23,140 nt of DNA, taken from the NCBI GenBank assembly GCA_046760445.1, contig JBHIEE010000033.1:1-23140 (forward strand). Direction: 5' to 3'. The position numbers and the translations under genes were made by a program. The notes below the pieces were generated by a model. That model made no database searches and was not told where the DNA came from. It worked only from the letters and a program-made list of their open reading frames with translations. Numbering within the stretch: the stretch's first letter is position 1; each line of letters begins with the position of its first letter. The stretch is from JBHIEE01 sp046760445. GTDB taxonomy: Bacteria; Acidobacteriota; Aminicenantia; JdFR-78. Positions 15,999 through 23,140 of the stretch are shown here, one piece after another.

Positions 15999-16214
15999 TT
16001 TTCCTCCTCTTCCCATTTTAGAAAGATTATATCCAATCTTTTAATATTTGTAAAAACATTAGCTTGAATATCTCTTCCTGGAATTCCTTAGAATTTAATA
16101 TTAGAGTTCGATAATTTATTTATTTTCTTTTATTCAGCCTATCTACGAAAAATGCACTTTTCTGAAGCGCGGTTGTTGAAACTAAAAATTATCCCCTTTA
16201 TTTTATAGTGTTAC

Positions 16215-16559
16215 TTAGGTAGCCATTTTGGCTTTGAATACTATTGAGGTAAACAGTTCAATTAAGAAGCCATAAATTACACCTAAAATTAAGCTTGCCG
16301 AGAAAATGGACCATCCTTTAACAAAACCACCAAAAGCCATAGGTAAACTGAAGATGAAACCTAATAAAATTCCATGGAGCCACCAAGGTATTCTCCAAGA
16401 ACTGATTCCAATAGCAAAACCGATCAGAGTTCGACTTAAGATAATATTCAAAGAAATATACCAAGCTAATGTACCTTCTGACCGAGCAAATAACCAGCAT
16501 ATAATCCCAAAAATTACACCGAAAATTGTAGCAATAATGACTCTTTTAGTAAAAAGCAT
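16215..16559 (-). CDS. Small membrane protein, unknown function
   Basis: The 114-residue protein is preceded by AGGAGG (16566-16571) six bases from the ATG, so it is very likely real. It contains about four hydrophobic segments (roughly 6-25, 33-51, 62-80 and 85-107) and few charges. The loop WRIPWWLHG between segments two and three is distinctive. I recognise no family. It lies upstream of the histidine phosphatase gene on the same strand, 216 bases away, and is divergent from the DUF4097 gene. Confidence 0.7.
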   Translation of the reverse strand: MLFTKRVIIATIFGVIFGIICWLFARSEGTLAWYISLNIILSRTLIGFAIGISSWRIPWWLHGILLGFIFSLPMAFGGFVKGWSIFSASLILGVIYGFLIELFTSIVFKAKMAT

Positions 16560-16724
16560 TTAAATCCTCCTTTCTTGGTTTCGATTAAAATCATCCGCAC
16601 TTAAATTTTAATAAAGATTTATAACAAAAGAAATAGGATGTCAAATTAAAATAATATAGGGAAACTTCAAAATACAAAAGAGTCTAAGATTTATGAATCA
16701 GGCTGAAATTTAGAATATGGAACT

Positions 16725-16752
16725 TTTACAGAGATATTTTCGTTTTTATATA
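16725..16752 (+). promoter_or_regulatory. Candidate promoter for the DUF4097 gene
   Basis: TTTACA at 16725-16730, a 16-base spacer and TATATA at 16747-16752 precede the ATG by about 40 bases. The spacing and the match are only fair. Confidence 0.35.
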
Positions 16753-16793
16753 TAAATGAAGAATTTTTACATGAAAAACAAGGAGGAGAAAGC

Positions 16794-17882
16794 ATGAATA
16801 ATAAAAACCTCTTACATACTCATCTTGGATTCCTTTTTATCTTAGGAATAGTACTTCTTTTAAGCCAATCCAGCATCGCAATTGCAAATGGGATTTTTAA
16901 CTGGAAGCCGTACCGAGAAGAAGATAAGTTTGAAAGAACTTTTTCAATCCAAACTCCTGCTAAATTAGAAATCAGTAGTGGCAGCGGAGATGTTAAGATT
17001 CTTGCTGGAGAAGAAACAAAAATTAGGATCAATGCTCGAGTTAGAGTATGGAGCTCAAGTCGAGATGATGCAAAGAAATTTCTCAATGAAATTATTTCTG
17101 ATCCTCCGGTATTTCAATCCGATAACAAAGTTATTATTTCACGCCAAAGAGAATGGGAATGGAGGCGTAAGAGTTATTCCATTGATTACGAAATCTGGGT
17201 TCCTGCTCGAACAGAGATTGATTTATCGACTGGTTCAGGAGATCAATTCATAGATGGAGTTACAGAACAGGTGCGATTAAGGGCTGGCTCCGGAGATATT
17301 GAGGCATTCAATATTACAAATACTTTATCTATTACTACTGGGAGCGGTGATGTAAAAGTTGAGAATATCAAAGGAGATATTGAAATAATAACAGGCAGTG
17401 GAGATGCAAAAATTGAAAACACCATAGGAAACCTTAAAGTAAAAACAGGAAGCGGAGATATTCAAGGGAGAGAAGTTTCAGGTGGATATATAAGAGTCTT
17501 TACTGGAAGTGGAGATGTTGAATTTAATTATCTTTCTGGTGAGATAGAATTACGAAGTTCCTCTGGAGATTTGCGTGTTTCCAATGCTCTTGGAAATACT
17601 TATATTCGAAGTACAAGCGGAGACATTTATCTCGATGGCAAACTAAAAGATGAGAGTAAATGGAAAATTCGTTCAACATCCGGGAATGTTTCTATAAGTT
17701 TACCTTCTGGCTCCCGGTTTAATCTTAATATTAAGACCACATCTGGTTCTATAGATGTTGACTTTCCTGTGACCATCAAAGGTAGAATCAGCCGAAGAAA
17801 TATTGAAGGTTCAATTGGTTCCTCGAATTCTCATTTAATTTGTACAACCACGAGTGGAAATATCAGATTAAGAAATCTTTGA
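16794..17882 (+). CDS. Exported DUF4097-type beta-repeat protein
   Basis: The 362-residue protein has a Sec signal peptide (hydrophobic core about 11-30, ending IAIANG), and an AAGGAGGAG site lies just upstream of the ATG. The mature chain carries about twelve copies of a TGSGD-V-x-V turn motif, spaced mostly 17-22 residues apart from about residue 60 to the end, in which the early copies are GSGD and the last ones TSGN or TSGS. This is the DUF4097 pattern, predicted to fold as a right-handed beta-solenoid. In other bacteria such genes often lie next to anti-sigma factor or LiaR-type stress regulators; none is visible here. It converges on the M14 gene. It is probably periplasmic or surface-exposed, with no enzyme motif. 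Confidence 0.88.
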   Translation: MNNKNLLHTHLGFLFILGIVLLLSQSSIAIANGIFNWKPYREEDKFERTFSIQTPAKLEISSGSGDVKILAGEETKIRINARVRVWSSSRDDAKKFLNEIISDPPVFQSDNKVIISRQREWEWRRKSYSIDYEIWVPARTEIDLSTGSGDQFIDGVTEQVRLRAGSGDIEAFNITNTLSITTGSGDVKVENIKGDIEIITGSGDAKIENTIGNLKVKTGSGDIQGREVSGGYIRVFTGSGDVEFNYLSGEIELRSSSGDLRVSNALGNTYIRSTSGDIYLDGKLKDESKWKIRSTSGNVSISLPSGSRFNLNIKTTSGSIDVDFPVTIKGRISRRNIEGSIGSSNSHLICTTTSGNIRLRNL

Positions 17883-17968
17883 TAAAAATATAGATAAAAT
17901 TCTTAAATTACTGACTTAACCATTTACTTATCCAACTTACTTTCAGTCTTTAACAATAAGCTCTATTT

Positions 17969-19729
17969 TTATTTAAGAGTTATTCTTTTCGTATGATAGC
18001 CCCCTTTGAGTGAGTCATAAACCAGAGTGATCTTGCCTTTTCCTTTGACAAGAAGACGGAGGTCTACTTTTCCAAAACTTGGGACTCCTTTTTCTACCCA
18101 GAAAGAGTTATTATGGATCTTTCTCTTCTGGGTGATCCCACGGAAGATATCAGTTAATTTACCCGCAGCAAGGAGCTTTACTTTCTTTCCTTTGATTTCG
18201 AAGCGATCGGAGCGATGCAGTTTTTTCTGAATAGCTATAGCAGACATAGTGGGTGTGACACGAGTGTTAAGAATGGTCACATCTAATTGATAAAGGTCCC
18301 TGTTTAACTTTTTGACTTCCACCTTGTCAAAGGTGAGGCGTGCTAACTGATCTGCATGAAAAAGGCAAAAAGCCATATTGCGGTGACATGTTTCAGCAAG
18401 CTTGAAAAGCGGTGGCACTCGCCGGCCAAATTTTTTAAACCCTCCGATTTCGATGTCTCCATAAAGGGGATGCTTGTAAGGTTTCCATTCAGAGTACTGT
18501 TCTCCCATTAGCACAATATCCTGGTAAATCATTTCATTTAACCTTCGTAGAAGAGAACGCATTTGGCTCAATTCCTTATCTTCTTCCTTTTCTTTTTTGC
18601 CGAAGGGAAGAGTTTCGAAAAGATCGGTATCGAGCTCATTAGTGAAAGTAAAAATTCCAAGAGTGCAGTAGAGGAAATCAATGCTGCCACCATATACAGT
18701 ATACATATCCTTATAAACAATTATGTATCTATAGTCTGGAAGTATCTTTTCTCCTTTTTTACCTATATAGTCATATATTCTTTTATCTGCAATAGGATAT
18801 TCTCCCATGTTTTTAGCTCCAGGACCACGGAGGATCATACCGCCATAGTTGTGAAAATTTTGAGCTCCAGCAATGTTGGGATGTTCCAGAAGAAAATTAC
18901 AAACAGCCCGTGTTTCGGGAAAGCAAAAAGGATACTTACCCGCACCATACTGAACATAATGAGGCTGCCAGTTATAACCATAATTGCGGTTCATGTCATA
19001 TCCGCCTGGACCGTCCTCATTGATACGACCGTCGCCATCATTATCGATTCCTTCTTGACCCAAAAGAATATATTCTCCCTTTTCCCCAGGCCTTACAGGT
19101 ATTAGTATCCGAGGATCATCAGGATGAGTCTTAAAGTTGCCGTTAGGGTCTCTTTTGCGCATCTGAGTGATAGAACCGTCTCCATCTAAATCTTCAGGGC
19201 CGTCTTCATCAGCAACTCCATCTCGGTCGTCGTCATAGGGCATGAGCCCTGTTCGAGGAGAATTAGGGTCAGATGCCTTGTTGATGTAATAATCTCTGCT
19301 ATCCGGGTTCATGGTGGGAACGACATAGAAGGCTTTTTCGTCTAATAGGCGAGTGATCAGTTCGTTTTTTCCATAATTTTTGAGCAGATACCAGACTGTA
19401 TAAAGAGCAACTTCTGTTCCTTGAATCTCATTTCCATGAATGTTAGCGTCTATATAGAAACCTGGTTTATGTTTGTCTGGCCCAGTTTTAGGATTGTTAA
19501 GAATAACAGCCCATATTTCTCGACCCTGATAAGATTTTCCGATGGATTTCAAAGTCATAAATTGAGGATAAGCTTTTGCTAAGGTTTTTAATGCTTTGGT
19601 TAGTTCTGCATGGTCGTAGAAGTGGTCAAAAGAAAGATTGACCTCAGTTGAGCAAAAAGATTGAGGAGATAAAAAAGCCAGAAAAAAAGCTATTCCTAAA
19701 AAGGCACAAAGAATTCGTTTGTTGCGCAT
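17969..19729 (-). CDS. Exported M14 zinc carboxypeptidase, active-site residues intact
   Basis: The 586-residue protein starts at an ATG preceded by GGGAGG (five bases) and has a signal peptide of about 26 residues. M14 landmarks are complete: zinc ligands His98 and Glu101 in ANIHGNE, a substrate Arg in MNPDSR (145), NRN at 247-249, the third zinc ligand His293 in NFHNYGG, and the general base Glu365 in TNELD. Between the first and later motifs lie two acidic D-x-D-x-D-G-like loops (about 167-186 and 228-238) that look like calcium-binding inserts. A C-terminal beta domain (about 470-586) follows. It should remove C-terminal residues from peptides outside the cytoplasm. It is the second gene of a pair: the upstream paralogue ends 13 bases before it, so they are co-transcribed. 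Confidence 0.92.
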   Translation of the reverse strand: MRNKRILCAFLGIAFFLAFLSPQSFCSTEVNLSFDHFYDHAELTKALKTLAKAYPQFMTLKSIGKSYQGREIWAVILNNPKTGPDKHKPGFYIDANIHGNEIQGTEVALYTVWYLLKNYGKNELITRLLDEKAFYVVPTMNPDSRDYYINKASDPNSPRTGLMPYDDDRDGVADEDGPEDLDGDGSITQMRKRDPNGNFKTHPDDPRILIPVRPGEKGEYILLGQEGIDNDGDGRINEDGPGGYDMNRNYGYNWQPHYVQYGAGKYPFCFPETRAVCNFLLEHPNIAGAQNFHNYGGMILRGPGAKNMGEYPIADKRIYDYIGKKGEKILPDYRYIIVYKDMYTVYGGSIDFLYCTLGIFTFTNELDTDLFETLPFGKKEKEEDKELSQMRSLLRRLNEMIYQDIVLMGEQYSEWKPYKHPLYGDIEIGGFKKFGRRVPPLFKLAETCHRNMAFCLFHADQLARLTFDKVEVKKLNRDLYQLDVTILNTRVTPTMSAIAIQKKLHRSDRFEIKGKKVKLLAAGKLTDIFRGITQKRKIHNNSFWVEKGVPSFGKVDLRLLVKGKGKITLVYDSLKGGYHTKRITLK

Positions 19730-19742
19730 TTTTTCCTCCCTT

Positions 19743-21794
19743 TTATTTAAGAACTATAGTGGTTGACACAGAACCAATCTTGGGCGAATTTGCTGTGATT
19801 GTTACTTTAGAGCCTTTTTTCCCTTGTATTGTCCACTCTAATTTCTTCGTATCTCCGCTTCCTCCTATATAAGGGATTGTCTCGATTGGACGCCCGGAAA
19901 ATATTAATTGACCCTGAGTTGTCTTGAGTCGAACAGTAATTGGCCAGGAAGTTTGAGCTCTTTTTCCCTGAGCTGTTGAGGTGGGAAACCAACCTGAGTT
20001 GGTAAAATAGACAGTAACATTGTAAAGGTTTTCTCCAAGACTCTCAACTTCAGTCTTTTTAATTTCAAGTTCGGCCAAGCGGTCCATAAGTTTTATATAA
20101 AAATCAGTATGGAACGAAATGGTCTTTTCAATTTCATTAGGAAGAGGGGTTGTTTTTAAATAAGGCACAAAACCTCCAATTTCTACATTTCCTAAGGTAG
20201 GATGTTTATATGGGGTCCAAGGGACAAAACCCTTACCTTTGAGCACTGAATCAGACCATTTTAAGATGTAGGAATCAGGATGTTCTTCTCCTTTTGCAGA
20301 GGGCTTTTTTGGCATTTTTTCCATCATTTCAGCCATTTTACCAGGCGTAATGCGCCCAGATTCTACCATCTTTATCAGCGTAGAAGCTTTGAAATTGGGA
20401 GGAGCTCCTTGTTCTTTAAGAAAAGAATCGATTTTTTCCTCCCCAAGTGCTATAAACTCTTCAGAAGACATAGATTTCAATTTATCCACTGTAAGTGTAT
20501 CTTTTTCAGATTCTTTCTTGGGTTCGGGTATCGCCCATAAATCTGAGGAAAAGACCTGAACACCTAATTGGTAATAACAATAAGCCACGAATGACCCTTT
20601 GCCTACTCCTTTGGCTCTTTTCTCAGGATAATCGAGTTTGGCTTTTTTTAAAGCATCCTTATATTCTTTCTGAATAGCTTCCATAAAAGGCATATCCTGC
20701 TTATCAATGGTCACGGCTGGTCCTAAACCGAAAAACATAGCTACCATATCTTCAGTGATTTCTACTCCAGGCGCTATATTCATTCCTTTAAGGATATCTA
20801 CGATTTCTTTTATGCTGTATTCCTTATCAGGCTCTAATCCCAGAAAAGTAGCAAATTGTTTAGGTACTTTTACTTTGTCCCTGGCTGCTTTTGCCTTACC
20901 TGTTTGCTGGAGGTTGAGAAAAGTGTTTTCACTCGAAAAATTCAAGACTATAGCGATATTGGGGTGAGAAACGAGAAATCTTACCAGGGCAATTGTTTCT
21001 TTCTCAGAGATAGGCCACTGCCCAGTTCTCTTCACATTATATTCAAAATCATGAGGGAAGTTGCGATTAAGCTCAACGCCTCCTATTGGATCTTCATTGT
21101 ATTTTCCATCACCATCATTATCCAGTCCTTCTGTGTAGATAGCATAAATTCCCTTTTCACCCTTTTGGGGGTCTGCTTTACGCATTAATCTGGGTTCAGC
21201 TGGATCTGGAATCCACTCGCCTTCTGGATCTTTAACCCTCATTTGAGTAATATAGCCATCATGGTTAAGATCGTCAGGACCGTCTTCATCTATTAAATCA
21301 TCCATGTCATCATCGACAGGCCGTCCATTTGAACGCCGTTCGTATCGAATATCAGCAAAAAAGTTTTGCGCTGCATCTGGATTGAGGAGAGGAGCAACAT
21401 AAACCGTTCTCTTTTCAAGAAGATGAGTTATTTTTTTATCAGATCCGTATTTAGTCAAAAACTTCTCGATAAGCATGAGGGCTGCTTCAGTTCCTATGGG
21501 ATGAACTCCTTCCAAGTTTGCAGAAACAAATATAGCTGGTCTGGAATCAGGTTCAGGGCTGTCTTTAGGCTGAGCAGCAATACGAATAATGATAAGCTCA
21601 CTTCCTTCAGTGCTCTGACCTATGGGTATGAGCTTAGTGAGACGCGGAAATCTTGAAGACCAGGATTTAAGCATTAAAGTAACATCTTTTGGCTGGTGAT
21701 ACTTGTTAAATGTGAGTTTTTCAGGAGTTGTGCCAGCAAGACTGATTGTGAGGCCCAGAATAAGGCAAAGAGATAGAAAATTCTGACGAATCAT
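19743..21794 (-). CDS. Exported M14 carboxypeptidase-like protein with rewritten active site
   Basis: The 683-residue protein has a signal peptide of about 20 residues and an AAGGAGG site before the ATG. Over its first ~290 residues it aligns almost without gaps to the neighbouring M14 enzyme, including both acidic calcium-like loops and the NRN motif (243-245). The catalytic positions differ: the zinc motif HGNE reads EGVH (Glu95, His98), the third ligand His is Ser287, the general base Glu is Asp418, and the Arg of NPDSR is Ala. Two helical inserts, about 295-400 and 425-515, are absent from the partner. The C-terminal part shares the YKHPxxGxxEIGGF block and beta domain. It may bind peptide without cleaving it, act as a partner of the next gene, or hold a different metal site. 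Confidence 0.88.
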   Translation of the reverse strand: MIRQNFLSLCLILGLTISLAGTTPEKLTFNKYHQPKDVTLMLKSWSSRFPRLTKLIPIGQSTEGSELIIIRIAAQPKDSPEPDSRPAIFVSANLEGVHPIGTEAALMLIEKFLTKYGSDKKITHLLEKRTVYVAPLLNPDAAQNFFADIRYERRSNGRPVDDDMDDLIDEDGPDDLNHDGYITQMRVKDPEGEWIPDPAEPRLMRKADPQKGEKGIYAIYTEGLDNDGDGKYNEDPIGGVELNRNFPHDFEYNVKRTGQWPISEKETIALVRFLVSHPNIAIVLNFSSENTFLNLQQTGKAKAARDKVKVPKQFATFLGLEPDKEYSIKEIVDILKGMNIAPGVEITEDMVAMFFGLGPAVTIDKQDMPFMEAIQKEYKDALKKAKLDYPEKRAKGVGKGSFVAYCYYQLGVQVFSSDLWAIPEPKKESEKDTLTVDKLKSMSSEEFIALGEEKIDSFLKEQGAPPNFKASTLIKMVESGRITPGKMAEMMEKMPKKPSAKGEEHPDSYILKWSDSVLKGKGFVPWTPYKHPTLGNVEIGGFVPYLKTTPLPNEIEKTISFHTDFYIKLMDRLAELEIKKTEVESLGENLYNVTVYFTNSGWFPTSTAQGKRAQTSWPITVRLKTTQGQLIFSGRPIETIPYIGGSGDTKKLEWTIQGKKGSKVTITANSPKIGSVSTTIVLK

Positions 21795-21933
21795 TCAAAC
21801 CTCCTTTTTAAACTGTATTGGGCACAGAAACACCCTTAAGGTATTTTAATACGAAAAATTCCTCCATAAGTTTCAACTTTGTGATGAATTGTAAAGTATT
21901 GGTTGGATTTAGAGATTTGAATATATCTGAAAG

Positions 21934-22410
21934 CTAAAAGAGTGCTTTTACAAAATAGAAAGCCATTATGCCTGAAGCAGCTAATTTTAAGGCGATTCCC
22001 AGCATGGTTCCTATAAACACACCCCAACCAGCTTTTAAGGCATCGTAGCTCCGCTTACCTATCAATGTTTCTCCAATAACAGCTCCAATGAAAGCGCCAA
22101 TTATCATTCCTAAAGGTGGAGCAAAAACAATTCCGATGAGCATTCCAATAATTGATCCCCAAAAACCAAATTTCGAGGCACCATATTTTTTAGCTCCTGC
22201 GGCAGGGAGCACATAGTCAAGCCCAGTGACGACAATTGTTACTGCTGCCATTAAAATTAAAAAAGTTATACTAAATGGCTCCCAGCGCTTGGCAATGGAT
22301 AAAAAAATTAAAGCAATGAAATTTAAAGGAGGTCCGGGAATACCAGGAACAATACAGCCAATAATTCCTAAGATAACTAAAATAAAGCCAATAATGATTA
22401 ATACGACCAT
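21934..22410 (-). CDS. DUF456 family membrane protein
   Basis: The 158-residue protein opens with a hydrophobic stretch and the motif GCIVPGIPGPPLNF, diagnostic of DUF456. Glycine-rich hydrophobic segments follow at about 47-70, 80-115 and 127-155, giving about five membrane passes with G-x-x-x-G-type packing. The family has no established function. No Shine-Dalgarno site precedes the ATG, in contrast to its neighbours. The stop is 139 bases upstream of the M14 pair on the same strand; co-transcription is possible but not shown. Confidence 0.88.
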   Translation of the reverse strand: MVVLIIIGFILVILGIIGCIVPGIPGPPLNFIALIFLSIAKRWEPFSITFLILMAAVTIVVTGLDYVLPAAGAKKYGASKFGFWGSIIGMLIGIVFAPPLGMIIGAFIGAVIGETLIGKRSYDALKAGWGVFIGTMLGIALKLAASGIMAFYFVKALF

Positions 22411-22465
22411 AGCAATACAAAATACAATATCTGATTCTATTTACTATTGTATACTTTGAAATCTC

Positions 22466-22471
22466 ATTATA
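22466..22471 (-). promoter_or_regulatory. Candidate -10 box for the DUF456 gene
   Basis: On the minus strand TATAAT sits 55 bases before the ATG, preceded by ATGA. No good -35 hexamer is found at 16-18 bases, so the promoter call is weak. Confidence 0.35.
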
Positions 22472-22542
22472 TCATACGAAGAGTATTAAAAAGAGTATGA
22501 GGGTTTCCGAATAAGCTCCAATTACCGAAAACCCAATGATTG

Positions 22543-23020
22543 TCCCGAGTACTTGGGATGAAAATTCTAAATCCGAAACAAATCCAAAATTCAAATTTCA
22601 AATGCTCAAAACTTTATTTACTCTTTCGTAATATGGAGCCAAAAATATTCATTAGTTCCGTCGCTTCTTGTTCCAAATCTTTTTGTTCGTTTTCCAGTTC
22701 TAAATTGTCCTCCGTATCTATTAGTTTCAACCAATATCGACTTTCTTTAGCCTCTTTACGACAGATTTTAATTCTCATGATGAAATCTTTCTTGCTCAAC
22801 GCTTCATTTGCTTCAATGTAGTTCCCACCAACAGAACCCGAGGATTTTATAAGTTGTTTCCCGTCTTCAACATTTGATATGGTCTTACGCAATTTCTTTA
22901 CAAAAATTCTTACCCTTTTAGCGAACTTAAAAGTTCGCTCTTCTAAATCATACTGTTTTGAATTTTGTATTTTGGTCATTTGAAATTGTTTCGTATTTCG
23001 GATTTTGTGCTTCGGATTTT
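22543..23020 (-). mobile_element. Putative element: inverted end repeats around a four-helix-bundle gene
   Basis: The left end has the palindrome TCCCGAGTACTTGGGA (22543-22558) and then AAATCCGAAACAAATCC...TTTCAAATG. The right end, read on the minus strand, has AAATCCGAAATACGAAACAA and then TTTCAAATGACC. The two ends are inverse versions of the same words, and the right one includes the start codon of the gene between them. The repeat at 1752-1914 has the same words but no gene. No transposase is encoded and no target duplication can be judged. Confidence 0.5.
22614..22979 (-). CDS. Four-helix-bundle protein (S23/IVP type)
   Basis: The 121-residue, highly charged helical protein contains the strongly conserved family blocks LEERTFKFAKRVR, SSGSVGGNYIEANEALSKKD and RICRKEAKESRYWLKL-like (visible as KICRKEAKESRYWLKL). 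These define the family first met as proteins encoded in intervening sequences inside 23S rRNA genes, also related to the Avd accessory protein of diversity-generating retroelements. There is no 23S rRNA or reverse transcriptase here, so this copy is free-standing. Its ATG and first six to nine codons lie in the end repeat, and there is no Shine-Dalgarno site. An alternative start further in would lose little of the conserved part. The function of free-standing copies is not established. Confidence 0.85.
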   Translation of the reverse strand: MTKIQNSKQYDLEERTFKFAKRVRIFVKKLRKTISNVEDGKQLIKSSGSVGGNYIEANEALSKKDFIMRIKICRKEAKESRYWLKLIDTEDNLELENEQKDLEQEATELMNIFGSILRKSK

Positions 23021-23140
23021 GCTTGCCTGACGGCAGCCAGGGATTTCATTTGTCATTTGAACTTTTCATTCTTCTATTATATTAACCTCTCTATACAAAT
23101 GGGAGAAGGGCCTTTTATATTAATGTAGAAATTTACCTGT

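Noticed and set aside
15999..16016. Upstream ATG for the histidine phosphatase (six extra residues)
   Set aside because: The AGGAGG lies between the two ATGs, so only the inner ATG at 15998 can use it.
18563..19105. 180-codon frame antisense to the intact M14 gene
   Set aside because: It is a shadow of the M14 coding frame; the sense strand has the motifs, signal peptide and ribosome site.

Overview
The window is AT-rich, bacterial and chromosomal in character. It carries the widely conserved phoH–pgpH-like–ybeY–corC–era cluster, a tRNA-His gene without an encoded CCA end, and many exported proteins with Sec signal peptides. Strong AGGAGG ribosome sites precede the exported genes. I infer a diderm, peptide-using anaerobe of a poorly cultured phylum. 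The mix of a tricorn-like protease, tandem M14 carboxypeptidases, a DUF4097 protein, an S23-type four-helix-bundle gene and dispersed CCCGAGTACTCGGG palindromes resembles what I remember of Aminicenantes (OP8) or Omnitrophota-like genomes. This placement comes from gene content only.

Layout. (1) 1-1674: 3' part of a trypsin/HtrA-like protease domain fused to about ten TPR repeats. (2) 1675-2029: a short palindromic repeat resembling a MITE, then a candidate promoter. (3) 2030-7951: a tightly packed five-gene operon for RNA and ribosome maturation and c-di-AMP or ion homeostasis. (4) 7952-8437: tRNA-His, a repeated downstream tail and a promoter. (5) 8438-11746: an exported tricorn-protease homologue. 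(6) 11747-14221: an accessory patch with a TPR-gene relic, two tRNA 3'-end relics in direct repeats on either side of one exported-protein gene, upstream small ORFs and a dense palindrome cluster. (7) 14222-17882: a divergent aminotransferase-fold enzyme, a convergent exported histidine phosphatase, a small membrane protein and an exported DUF4097 repeat protein. (8) 17969-22410, minus strand: two tandem M14 carboxypeptidase paralogues and a DUF456 membrane protein. (9) 22543-23020: an element with inverted repeats at its ends carrying a four-helix-bundle protein gene.

How the genes fit together. The core operon is housekeeping: YbeY and Era act in 16S rRNA and 30S maturation, PhoH is an RNA-linked ATPase, the PgpH-like protein is a probable c-di-AMP phosphodiesterase, and the CorC-like protein is an ion-transport-type CBS protein. 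The exported proteases (tricorn homologue, M14 pair, HtrA-TPR) suggest peptide breakdown in the envelope or outside the cell.

Most unusual items: the upstream M14 paralogue, whose zinc motif HxxE reads ExxH and whose other catalytic residues are also changed; the four-helix-bundle element and its apparent ORF-less relative at the other end of the window; and the tRNA-end direct repeats flanking a cargo gene.
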